Source of the DNA: an uncultured Propionibacteriaceae bacterium
Lineage (GTDB): Bacteria > Actinomycetota > Actinomycetes > Propionibacteriales > Propionibacteriaceae
Direction of reading: 5' to 3'
Assembly: GCA_945875065.1 (NCBI GenBank)
Contig: CAMCJC010000125.1
Location: forward strand, 1 to 7,277
Length of the DNA: 7,277 nt
Shown: in pieces, positions 1 to 6,220 of the stretch
Layout: the number at the start of each line of letters is the position of its first letter
Numbering within the stretch: the stretch's first letter is position 1
Program-made: the position numbers and the translations under genes
The notes under the pieces: generated by a model
Databases searched by the model: none
Seen by the model: only the letters and a program-made list of their open reading frames with translations
Told to the model about the DNA's origin: nothing

Positions 1-1380
1 CTCCAGCTTCTGGACGGGAGCCACGGGGATCAACTCTCGGTAGTCGACGTTGCCTTCGAGCTTGTCGGAGAACTCCCACAGCCCGATCTCGGCGGCGGGT
101 GGGACCAACTTCATGCCGGTTGCGGCCGCCTCCCGGGCGTATTGAAGCTTCGTGCGGCCCGTGTCGCCGACCGGGTCCTTCATCGACCCGGAGACGTCTA
201 GCAGCACCAGGAAGCGCCCCGGATGCTGGAGACGCTGCCAGGCGCCGTCGAGGGCCTTGCCTAGGTCATCGGTGACGACGATCCCGCTCGCCTGTGGCTC
301 ACCGACCGCCTTCAGCATCGTCGATAGCGCCGGATCGGCCGTACCGTCGGCACCCCGCAGGCCGGCCTTCTTCAGCGCTTCTTGACCGGCCGTACCGGCG
401 AGGAAATCACCGAATCCAATGACGTCGGAGCCGGCGTTGGAGGTTGTCAGGTAGCGGAGCTGCGCGGTGATCCCCGTGCCAGCCGGGTAGAACGCCGTCA
501 GCGGGGTTTTCGGGCTCGCCGAGTTGTAGGCGAAGACGCCGTGCTCGTCCATGAGTACCGCAGAGACGGTCTTGGGTAGGTTCCCGGCCTCGTCGGCTTT
601 CCGCAACTCGTTAACGAGCGCAGCCTGGTCCGTCGAGGTCAGCGTGGCTTGCTGGGCCATCCCGAGGAACGGCGCCAAGGCCTGCGGGGCCATCAGGTCT
701 TGGGGCTTGATGTCGGAGGGACTCTTGTTCAGGGCCGCCCCGACGAGACCGAGCCCAAATGCCTTGGTGGCCTGGCATGAGTCCATCGCGACCATGCCGA
801 TGTTGAAGCGTCCGAGATCCCCATGCCCGGTGGCATCCCAGTGGGAGCCGTTCGGGAGGGTCTGCATCAGCTGCTTCCAATCCGGAGCCTGTGTCCAGCC
901 AAGTGGCGTTACGAGCGGTTCGGGCACCGCGACGACCCCCACGACTTGCGCGATGGTGCCCTTGTCGGACAACTCCGCGCCCAGGCCGCTGGCCAGTTCG
1001 GCGACGCTAGAGCTGCCGATGACCGCCGTCGCGGACTGCACGTCGGCCAGCGAAGCGGGCGTGGTGTAGGTAGTCACGTGTACGGCGCACCGCCCGACCT
1101 GGGCGTTGTAGGCATCGGCGACCGCCTGAAGCGTGTCGGCGTGGCTGGCGGCCACGGCGATCGGTGCGCCCTTCCCGGCGCAGTTCTGGCTGCCGCTGGC
1201 CGGCGCCGAGGCCTCGGTAGGGCCTGAGGCGGCCGGCGTCGACGTGCGGGGGCGCCACGCGATGCTCAGGAAGATCACCGCGAGGACCATCGCTAGGATC
1301 GCTACCAGCCAGATGGGCGACGGTAGCCTGAGACCGCTCGATTCCGCTGCGTGGCGTGGGCCTTGAGTCTCGCCTGCCAT
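1..1380 (-). CDS. Membrane-anchored substrate-binding plus VWA domain protein, C-terminus cut by window edge
   Basis: The frame is open from ATG at 1380 to the left edge (460 residues, no stop seen). The start is supported by AGGAGG seven bases upstream. Residues 1-20 are a polar cytoplasmic tail and 23-42 a single membrane helix with no lipobox, followed by a Thr/Ala/Ser/Pro linker to about 65. Residues 70-350 resemble a periplasmic-type substrate-binding domain: it opens with API-AVAAS and a YNA helix, and closes with a GFGDFLAGTAGQEALKKAG segment (322-340) like the end of SBP_bac_11 proteins. C67 and C98 could form a disulfide. A von Willebrand A domain begins near 388, with the MIDAS motif DVSGS at 395-399 (D395, S397, S399) for a divalent metal; later MIDAS residues are off the edge. 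The family is common in actinomycetes and its ligand is unknown; binding of a solute or protein partner outside the membrane is inferred. It lies in the same direction as the mutT1 operon but 360 bases away, so it probably has its own promoter. Confidence 0.88.
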   Translation of the reverse strand, partial: MAGETQGPRHAAESSGLRLPSPIWLVAILAMVLAVIFLSIAWRPRTSTPAASGPTEASAPASGSQNCAGKGAPIAVAASHADTLQAVADAYNAQVGRCAVHVTTYTTPASLADVQSATAVIGSSSVAELASGLGAELSDKGTIAQVVGVVAVPEPLVTPLGWTQAPDWKQLMQTLPNGSHWDATGHGDLGRFNIGMVAMDSCQATKAFGLGLVGAALNKSPSDIKPQDLMAPQALAPFLGMAQQATLTSTDQAALVNELRKADEAGNLPKTVSAVLMDEHGVFAYNSASPKTPLTAFYPAGTGITAQLRYLTTSNAGSDVIGFGDFLAGTAGQEALKKAGLRGADGTADPALSTMLKAVGEPQASGIVVTDDLGKALDGAWQRLQHPGRFLVLLDVSGSMKDPVGDTGRTKLQYAREAAATGMKLVPPAAEIGLWEFSDKLEGNVDYRELIPVAPVQKLE

Positions 1381-1387
1381 GACTTTC

Positions 1388-1393
1388 CCTCCT
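1388..1393 (-). promoter_or_regulatory. Ribosome binding site of the SBP-VWA gene
   Basis: AGGAGG on the minus strand, seven bases before the ATG at 1380. It is a full anti-SD match and fixes this start for a gene that is incomplete in the window. Confidence 0.8.
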
Positions 1394-1421
1394 GAGGTCA
1401 CGAGCGTTCGGCTGCCCGTTG

Positions 1422-1451
1422 TTAGTGCCGGTTGGTTAACACCGGCGTCAA
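1422..1451 (-). promoter_or_regulatory. Tentative promoter of the SBP-VWA gene
   Basis: On the minus strand a good -35 hexamer TTGACG (1451-1446) is followed after 18 bases by CACTAA (1427-1422), a poor -10. This would give a leader of roughly 35 bases containing the AGGAGG. An imperfect inverted repeat, CCGGT...ACCGG, at about 1428-1445 lies in the spacer and could be an operator. Only the -35 is convincing. Confidence 0.28.
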
Positions 1452-1543
1452 GGACCATTCCACAGGGTGAAAGCTTGTAAGCCCGTCATTGGGCCACCAA
1501 AACGCGTGACCTGGGCCGAACGGACGACGTCTCAGCGCTCCTC

Positions 1544-1719
1544 TCAGGCGCGATACGACTCGGTTTTCAAGGTTTCGATGAAGCGCTCATCGGCTGAATC
1601 CGGTCGGGGTGTTGACGACTTTGGAGATGGTCTCGAGCGGCACGCTCGGCGACATCCCGCTTGCTCAACCGGCCCATGTCGGCCTTCTCTTCGGCTGCAA
1701 GCCGCTCTAATGCGACCAT
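1544..1719 (-). pseudogene. Decayed small helix-turn-helix DNA-binding gene (LacI-like or Xre-like)
   Basis: Three minus-strand frames read one after another give a recognisable helix-turn-helix. From ATG at 1719 the first frame ends in LSKRDVAERA (to about 1639). The next frame continues from 1637 as LETISKVVNTPTGFSR and stops at 1587-1589. A third frame gives DERFIETLKTESYRA and stops at 1544-1546. Joined, the core matches the LacI-type headpiece pattern DVAxxAGVxxxTISKVVN, except that the AGVP turn is missing at the first break. Restoring a second copy of the 8-mer GCGTGCCG there recreates AERAGVPLETISK in frame, so a tandem-repeat contraction is the simplest cause. As it stands, translation from 1719 gives a 50-residue product with the HTH destroyed. 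The reconstructed protein would have only about 60-65 residues, far short of a full LacI repressor, so it was either a mini-HTH protein or already a fragment. No clear ribosome binding site precedes 1719. A sequencing error could also explain the breaks. Confidence 0.5.
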
Positions 1720-1740
1720 TCTCGGCGGGCAGACCGGGGT

Positions 1741-2613
1741 TCACGCCGTTGGTTTGAACGTTTCGACCAGGACGATTTCGCCCGCGGAAACGTGCAGGCC
1801 TCTGGACTCTGCCACGACCATTGGGGCCGATCCTAGGCCTAGGCCGGCGTACATGTCCGGGAGGATCGGGCGGTGGCCGCAGATGGCGGTGGGTGCGTCG
1901 AGGCGTTTGAGTAGGTCGGCGAGATATTGCCGCACCGCCTTCGGATTTTTCGAACCAGATTCCTCGGTCAGAGCGTCGACCTTTTCTATCTCCAGCCGGG
2001 CGGCCTTCGCGTAGGGCTGCAGGGTTTGGACGCAACGCTCCGACGACGAACTCACCAGGCGCTCGATACCGAACGCCGCTAGGAGGTCGGCTAGACGCTT
2101 GGCTTGGCGGCGGCCGCGTCCGGAGAGGCGGCGGCGCTGATCGTTGCCGGTCCAGTGCTTACGCTGCATCGCCTTGGCGTGGCGGACGATCAGCAGGACG
2201 TTGGTGCGGGGGGCTTCGAGGGCGCGTTCGATGGCGATACGGTCGGTGTCGTAGGTCACCTTCTTCAACGCCTCCGCCGCTGGTACCCACTTGACCGCCG
2301 CGACCTCCTCATCCGGCTTGCGACGTCGCTGCCGAACGACGGAGGCTCGCCAGAAGTGCACGACTTTGCGTCCCTCGTCGACTTGGTAGCGGGCGCTGGG
2401 CAGCCTCAGGTCGAGGACCGCCTGCACCCCCGTCTCCTCCTGGATCTCCCGCAGCGCTGTCTCGGGCGGCAACTCGCCGGTCTCGCGGTGGCCCTTGGGG
2501 AGGGTCCAGTCGCCACCGTAGCGGTTGCGATGGATCAGCAGAACCTCCGGGCCGCCGAGCCGTTCCCGCAGCACGACGCCGCCGGCCGATACGACCTTCG
2601 CCTTCTTGCTCAC
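1741..2613 (-). CDS. mutT1: MutT1-type Nudix hydrolase fused to histidine phosphatase
   Basis: The protein has 290 residues if it starts at GTG 2613. This start makes a GTGA overlap of four bases with the ppk stop and puts SKKAKVVSAGGVVL at the N-terminus, right where the Nudix fold should begin. An ATG at 2703 would add 30 Arg/His-rich residues lying wholly inside ppk and is less likely. The Nudix domain (about 6-135) carries a full Nudix box at 41-63: G41, E47, R55-E56 and E59-E60-T-G62. The histidine phosphatase domain (about 138-290) has the RHAKA motif (R144, H145) and a second histidine in GHRP (H247). The same fusion is found in mycobacterial MutT1 (about 317 residues), which hydrolyses 8-oxo-(d)GTP to the diphosphate and cleaves dinucleoside polyphosphates; the phosphatase half contributes to further breakdown. 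It acts in the cytoplasm, cleaning the nucleotide pool. It is the last gene of the operon, and translation is probably coupled to ppk because no strong ribosome binding site is seen. Confidence 0.9.
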   Translation of the reverse strand: MSKKAKVVSAGGVVLRERLGGPEVLLIHRNRYGGDWTLPKGHRETGELPPETALREIQEETGVQAVLDLRLPSARYQVDEGRKVVHFWRASVVRQRRRKPDEEVAAVKWVPAAEALKKVTYDTDRIAIERALEAPRTNVLLIVRHAKAMQRKHWTGNDQRRRLSGRGRRQAKRLADLLAAFGIERLVSSSSERCVQTLQPYAKAARLEIEKVDALTEESGSKNPKAVRQYLADLLKRLDAPTAICGHRPILPDMYAGLGLGSAPMVVAESRGLHVSAGEIVLVETFKPTA

Positions 2614-4682
2614 CGCTGCCGCCGACGTCGGGTGAGCCGGATAAGCTCCTCCTGTAGGTCGAGCAAGGGGACGCCTTCGTCGTCGGTGGTGAGTGTGGAC
2701 CACTTATCGTCGTGCAGCTCCCAGCGGACGGTGCCGCCGTCGAAGGCGAGGCGGAACAACTCGTCGATTTGCGCGATGTGTTGCGGGTTCGCGAGGCCGA
2801 CAATCGCCTCGACTCGGCGGTCGAGGTTGCGGTGCATCAGGTCCGCCGACCCGATCCCGACGTTCGGCCGGCCACCGTTCTCGAACCAGTAAATGCGGGA
2901 ATGCTCCAGGAACCGGCCTAGGATCGACCGTACCCGGATGTTCTCGCTGAGTCCCGGCACGCCCGGTCGGATCGTGCAGATTCCTCGGACCCACATGTCG
3001 ATGGGGACACCAGCCTGCGACGCTCGATACAGCGCGTCGATGACCGCCTCGTCGACGATCGAGTTCACCTTGACGCGGATGCGTGCCGGAAGTCCCGCCT
3101 CGTGGTTTCGGATCTCACCTTCAATGCGGGAGATCAGGCCTGCGCGGATGCCGTGCGGCGCGACGAGTAGCCGCCGGTACTCGGTCTGCTGTGTGATGCC
3201 GGAGAGGTGGTTGAAGAGGCGGGCGACGTCGTCCGTTATCACTGGGTTCGACGTCAGCAGCCCCATGTCCTCGTACATGCGGGCGGTCTTGGGGTGGTAG
3301 TTGCCGGTGCCGACGTGCGCGTAGCGACGCAGTCCACCGGCCTCTTCGCGTACGACGAGCGATAGCTTGCAGTGCGTTTTCAGACCGACCATGCCGTAGA
3401 CCACGTGGACGCCCGCCTTCTCCAACTGTCGCGCCCACGAGATGTTGTTTTGCTCGTCGAAACGAGCCTTGATCTCGACTACCGCCAAGACCTGCTTTCC
3501 GGCCTGCGCGGCCTCGATGAGGGCGTCGACGATAGGGGAGTCGCCGGAGGTGCGGTACAGCGTCTGCTTGATCGCCAGCACCGACGGGTCGGCGGCGGCC
3601 TGCTCGATGAACCGCTGCACGGATGTCGCGAACGAATCGTAGGGGTGCTGGACGAGGACATCGTGGCGGCCGAGCGCCTGGAATAGATCCGCGGGTGAGG
3701 AGGACTCGACCTCCGCCAGATCCGGGTGCGTAATGGGGAGGAATCCGGGGTAGCTGAGGTCCTCGCGGCGAGATGCGTCGAGCGCGAACAGGCCGGTCAG
3801 ATCGAGGGGCGCGGGGAGGCGGAACACCTCGTTCTCGGCGACATCGAGTTCGCTGAGCAGTGTGGCGAGCATCTCATCGTCGATGTCCCCCTCGACCTCC
3901 AGCCTGACCGGTGGCCGCCCCACCTTGCGGCGCAGCAGCTCCTTTTCGAGGGCGTACAGGAGGTTTTCGGCGTCATCCTCTTCGACCTCGATATCCTCAT
4001 TACGGGTCACCCTAAACGTCGTGTGCCCGAGGACCTCCATGCCGGCGAACAGCTGCCCGAGATGCCGGGAGATGACCTGCTCCAGCGGCAGGTAGCGGCC
4101 CTCGTTGAGCCGGACGAAGCGCGACAGGTTGGTTGGTACCTTGACGCGCGCGAATTGCCGCGCCCGCGTCGCGGGGTTGCGCAGCAGCACGGCGAGGTTT
4201 ATCGATAGTCCCGAGATATAGGGGAACGGGTGCGATGGATCGACCGCCAGCGGGGTTAGCACCGGGAAGATGCGCTCACTGAACAGGGACCGCATGTCAT
4301 CCTTCTCGGCGGCGGTCAACTGGTCCCACGTGAGGATCTCGATGCCGGCATCGCGCAGGGCGGGCCGGACATCGTTCTGGAACAGCGCGGAGTGCTCGGC
4401 CACCAAATGCTGGGTGCGCTCCAGGATGCGCGACAGCAGTTCTTTGGGCCTAGCACCAGTGACGGTCGGGACGGCGACACCGGCCTCGATACGGCGTTTC
4501 AGCCCTGCGACGCGCACCATGAAGAACTCGTCGAGGTTATTGGAGAAGATCGCCAGAAACTTGGCTCGCTCCAGCAAGGGGACGCGCAGCGAGTCGCGCG
4601 CCAGATCCAGCACGCGGTTGTTGAAATCGAGCCACGCGAGTTCGCGGTCGAGGTAGCGGTCGGCGGGGAGCTCGGCGGTCAT
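2610..4682 (-). CDS. ppk: Polyphosphate kinase 1
   Basis: The 690-residue protein reversibly transfers the ATP gamma-phosphate to a growing inorganic polyphosphate chain. Its length fits PPK1 (E. coli 688). The N-terminal domain begins with RYLDRELAWLDFNNRVL (9-25) and FSNNLDEFFMVRVAG (46-60), both PPK1 hallmarks. The head domain follows with HPFPYISGLSINLAVLLR (151-168). The two PLD-like catalytic domains contain IKQTLYRT (371-378), VEIKARFDEQNN (402-413), GLKTHCK with the predicted phosphohistidine H437, and YAHVGTGNYHPKTARMYEDMG (454-474). They also contain FLEHSR with the second conserved histidine H594, followed by ENGG and SADLMHRNLDRRVE (612-625). No key residue is missing. ATG at 4682 overlaps the mshD stop as ATGA, with AGGAG five bases upstream inside mshD. 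The C-terminus is a short Arg-rich tail (RRRRQR). Its place between mshD and mutT1 makes it part of the glnR operon. Confidence 0.97.
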   Translation of the reverse strand: MTAELPADRYLDRELAWLDFNNRVLDLARDSLRVPLLERAKFLAIFSNNLDEFFMVRVAGLKRRIEAGVAVPTVTGARPKELLSRILERTQHLVAEHSALFQNDVRPALRDAGIEILTWDQLTAAEKDDMRSLFSERIFPVLTPLAVDPSHPFPYISGLSINLAVLLRNPATRARQFARVKVPTNLSRFVRLNEGRYLPLEQVISRHLGQLFAGMEVLGHTTFRVTRNEDIEVEEDDAENLLYALEKELLRRKVGRPPVRLEVEGDIDDEMLATLLSELDVAENEVFRLPAPLDLTGLFALDASRREDLSYPGFLPITHPDLAEVESSSPADLFQALGRHDVLVQHPYDSFATSVQRFIEQAAADPSVLAIKQTLYRTSGDSPIVDALIEAAQAGKQVLAVVEIKARFDEQNNISWARQLEKAGVHVVYGMVGLKTHCKLSLVVREEAGGLRRYAHVGTGNYHPKTARMYEDMGLLTSNPVITDDVARLFNHLSGITQQTEYRRLLVAPHGIRAGLISRIEGEIRNHEAGLPARIRVKVNSIVDEAVIDALYRASQAGVPIDMWVRGICTIRPGVPGLSENIRVRSILGRFLEHSRIYWFENGGRPNVGIGSADLMHRNLDRRVEAIVGLANPQHIAQIDELFRLAFDGGTVRWELHDDKWSTLTTDDEGVPLLDLQEELIRLTRRRRQR

Positions 4683-5479
4683 GGGCGCTCCTGGCGGTAG
4701 AGGGTGTCGACATTTTCAGTTTCGAAGCCGGCGGCACGGTAGAGGTTGACGACGCGCGTCTGGTCGGCCTCGACGTACAAGATGACGCGGGTGCACCCGA
4801 CGCGATAGAGGTGGGCAAAGCCTTGTTCCAGGAGGGTGCGGCCGAGGCCGCGGCCCTCGGCTTCGGGATGGACGGCCAGTACGTAAACCTCGCCGGTGGT
4901 CTCGTCGTGGCGCTTGGTCCAGTGGAAGCCGGTGATGCGGCCGGTGTCGGCGACGAGCAGCCCCGCCGGGTCGAACCAGCGTTGCCGAGCGATTCCGTGG
5001 AAGTCGTCGAGATCGAGGCGGCCCTGCTCGGGGTGGTGGGCGAACGCCAGGCGGTTGACCTCGACGACGGCGGGCGCGTCATCCTCGGCGAAGCCCCGGA
5101 TACCGGCGACAGGGGCGATATCGTCGGCGGCGGTCAGTGGGCGGCCGAGCTGCAGGAGTTCGCGGGTGGGGACCAGGCCCGCGGACTTGGCGAGGGCGGC
5201 GGCCGCTTGAAGGGTGCCGAACGACCAAACCCCATAGTCCGGCCGCTGCTCGAGGGCCTTGCGGAGGAGCTCGCGGCCGATGCCGCGGCGCCGTCGCTCC
5301 GGGTGGACGGCGATCAGGATGGCCTGGTCGTGGTCGTCGACGACGGCGAACCCGTCATCGAGGCGCAGCACCTGGCCGTCGCGGAGTCCTTCGACGACCA
5401 GGCTCCCGGAGTCGTTCAGGGGATTGAAGCCGTCAGCGTGCAAACAGTCGATTGCGATCGTGGACAGGTTAGCGATCAT
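4679..5479 (-). CDS. mshD: Mycothiol synthase (acetyl-CoA:Cys-GlcN-Ins acetyltransferase)
   Basis: MshD acetylates Cys-GlcN-Ins with acetyl-CoA, the last step of mycothiol synthesis in the cytoplasm. The 266 residues form two GNAT domains in tandem. The N-terminal domain has IAVHPERRRRGIGRELL (56-72) as its acetyl-CoA-binding loop. The C-terminal domain has VLAVHPEAEGRGLGRTLL (200-217), then YVEADQTRVVNLYRAAGFE (235-253), the usual closing motif of an active GNAT domain. It is shorter than M. tuberculosis MshD (about 315) but keeps both domains. In the known enzyme the C-terminal domain is catalytic; I assume the same here. ATG at 5479 lies in the last codons of glnR (11-base overlap) and is preceded by GGAGG with a six-base spacer, so the start is well supported. 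Adjacency to glnR is conserved in mycobacteria, which strengthens the name over a generic acetyltransferase. Confidence 0.92.
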   Translation of the reverse strand: MIANLSTIAIDCLHADGFNPLNDSGSLVVEGLRDGQVLRLDDGFAVVDDHDQAILIAVHPERRRRGIGRELLRKALEQRPDYGVWSFGTLQAAAALAKSAGLVPTRELLQLGRPLTAADDIAPVAGIRGFAEDDAPAVVEVNRLAFAHHPEQGRLDLDDFHGIARQRWFDPAGLLVADTGRITGFHWTKRHDETTGEVYVLAVHPEAEGRGLGRTLLEQGFAHLYRVGCTRVILYVEADQTRVVNLYRAAGFETENVDTLYRQERP

Positions 5480-6128
5480 CGTTGTCCTCCCAGCGGGCGG
5501 CGAGCCGGTAGCCGACGTTGCGGACCGTCCCGACGAAGTGGTCGTACTGGCCGAGTTTCGCGCGCAGCCGACGGATGTGGACGTCTACGGTGCGGGTGCC
5601 GCCGAGGTAGTCGTAGCCCCAAACGTGTGTCAGCAGCACGTCGCGGGTTAGGACCTTGCCCTTGTGCAGCACCAGATAGCGCAGCAGCTCGAACTCGGTG
5701 AACGTCAGGTCCAAGGGCTCACCTCCGACCGTCGCCAAGTAGGCATCCTCGTCGATCCGGATCGGCCCGGCCGTCAGGACGCGTTCGCGCTGTGGGGTGC
5801 GCACCAGCAGACGGACGCGGGCTGCGAACTCGCTGGGCTCGCAGCCGTCAATGACGAAGTCGGTGAAGCCCCAGTCGCCGCCGATCAGCGCTAGGGCCTG
5901 TGCCGTCGCGACGAGCAGCACCGGGGCCTCGCAGCCGGCGGACCGGATGAGGCTGAGGGTGGTTCTAGCCCAGGCGAGGTCGATTCGGGCGTCGACGACG
6001 ATGGCGTCGTGGGTATCGAGCCGACGGAGAGCGTCGTCGCCGGCCGCCACGATGGTGTGGTTGAAGCCGATGAGCTGAAGGACGTCGAGATCTGCTCCAC
6101 CGCGGGAGACGACGAGCACCGAACTCAC
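5469..6128 (-). CDS. glnR: GlnR-type orphan OmpR-family response regulator
   Basis: The protein has 219 residues from GTG 6128, which follows GGAGG with a six-base spacer; no ATG fits better. Residues 1-110 form a degenerate receiver domain. It keeps an Asp in VVDARIDLAWAR (D46), but the N-terminal acidic pair is replaced by VVSRGGAD, and the conserved Lys is absent in LLVATAQAL. Residues 118-212 form an OmpR-type winged helix: LTFTEFELLRYLVLHKGKVLTR, then HVWGYDYLGGTRTVDVHIRRLRAKLG as the recognition helix region, and FVGTVRNVGYRL as the wing. The VDARxDLAxAR stretch and the mshD neighbour are typical of GlnR, the global nitrogen regulator of actinomycetes, which controls glutamine synthetase, ammonium transport and nitrate assimilation genes. 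GlnR is active as a dimer without classical Asp phosphorylation and has no partner kinase; none is encoded here. It is the first gene of the glnR-mshD-ppk-mutT1 operon. A PhoB-like regulator is the main alternative, but the degraded pocket argues against it. Confidence 0.9.
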   Translation of the reverse strand: MSSVLVVSRGGADLDVLQLIGFNHTIVAAGDDALRRLDTHDAIVVDARIDLAWARTTLSLIRSAGCEAPVLLVATAQALALIGGDWGFTDFVIDGCEPSEFAARVRLLVRTPQRERVLTAGPIRIDEDAYLATVGGEPLDLTFTEFELLRYLVLHKGKVLTRDVLLTHVWGYDYLGGTRTVDVHIRRLRAKLGQYDHFVGTVRNVGYRLAARWEDNDDR

Positions 6129-6131
6129 GGT

Positions 6132-6140
6132 TCACCTCCC
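6132..6140 (-). promoter_or_regulatory. Ribosome binding site of glnR
   Basis: GGGAGGTGA on the minus strand, with GGAGG six bases before GTG 6128. It decides in favour of the GTG start. Confidence 0.8.
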
Positions 6141-6157
6141 ATCACTGCGGCGTGACA

Positions 6158-6184
6158 ATGGTATCGCCGGACTCGTCGGGGCAA
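6158..6184 (-). promoter_or_regulatory. Candidate promoter of the glnR operon
   Basis: On the minus strand TACCAT (6163-6158) matches the actinobacterial -10 pattern TANNNT. It would start transcription near 6151, giving a leader of about 22 bases that contains the GGGAGGTGA. A TTGCCC at 6184-6179 could serve as -35, but the 15-base spacer is short. No other -10-like site lies closer to the gene. Confidence 0.4.
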
Positions 6185-6190
6185 GCCACT

Positions 6191-6204
6191 TCGAGCCGGC
6201 TCGA
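6191..6204. promoter_or_regulatory. Perfect 14-base palindrome, possible operator
   Basis: TCGAGCCGGCTCGA is identical to its own reverse complement. It sits between the two divergent genes, in the -35/-10 spacer expected for the plus-strand gene and just upstream of the glnR promoter candidate. A dimeric repressor or activator could bind here and affect both genes. It does not resemble the GlnR box (a GTnAC...GAAAC type repeat), so GlnR self-control through this site is not suggested. A GC-rich palindrome could also arise by chance. Confidence 0.4.
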
Positions 6205-6208
6205 CTTG

Positions 6209-6214
6209 TAGCAT
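6209..6214 (+). promoter_or_regulatory. -10 element of the plus-strand gene, leaderless start likely
   Basis: TAGCAT matches TANNNT and lies six bases before ATG 6221, so transcription would begin at or next to the A of the start codon. No Shine-Dalgarno sequence precedes this ATG. Both facts agree with a leaderless mRNA, which is common in mycobacteria and relatives. No good -35 is seen. Confidence 0.5.
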
Positions 6215-6220
6215 TGCGCC

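Larger units (their letters stand above)
1381..1740. other. Intergenic stretch between mutT1 and the SBP-VWA gene
   Basis: This 360-base stretch has no intact gene. From the right it holds a broken HTH gene (1544-1719), then about 90 bases (1455-1543) in which I see nothing recognisable, then the tentative promoter and leader of the SBP-VWA gene. A short hairpin CGGCT-GCA-AGCCG (1692-1704) lies just past the mutT1 stop. It has only five base pairs and no T-run, so I do not call it a terminator. In mycobacteria mutT1 is followed by hupB; no HU-like sequence is seen here. Confidence 0.6.

Noticed and set aside
1484..1496. GCCC...GGGC hairpin as a terminator between mutT1 and the SBP-VWA gene
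   Set aside because: Only four or five base pairs, no T-run on either strand.
1544..2035. Minus-strand 163-codon frame running from inside mutT1 into the intergenic region, ending in RFIETLKTESYRA, which recalls transposase C-termini
   Set aside because: Most of it is a shadow of mutT1. The short similarity to IS3/IS481-type ends lacks any DDE motif or inverted repeats and fits better as the third frame of the broken HTH gene.
2614..2703. Upstream ATG start for mutT1 adding 30 residues
   Set aside because: The extra residues are Arg/His/Pro-rich, lie wholly inside ppk and precede the normal Nudix start; the GTG at 2613 gives a standard four-base operon overlap.
2104..2892. Long plus-strand open frame antiparallel to mutT1 and ppk (262 codons)
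   Set aside because: It lies fully opposite two well-identified genes, shows no recognisable domain, and such frames are expected in GC-rich DNA.
4811..5701. Long plus-strand open frame antiparallel to mshD and glnR (296 codons)
   Set aside because: The composition is Gly/Arg/Ala-rich with no motif, and the opposite strand carries clear GNAT and winged-helix domains.
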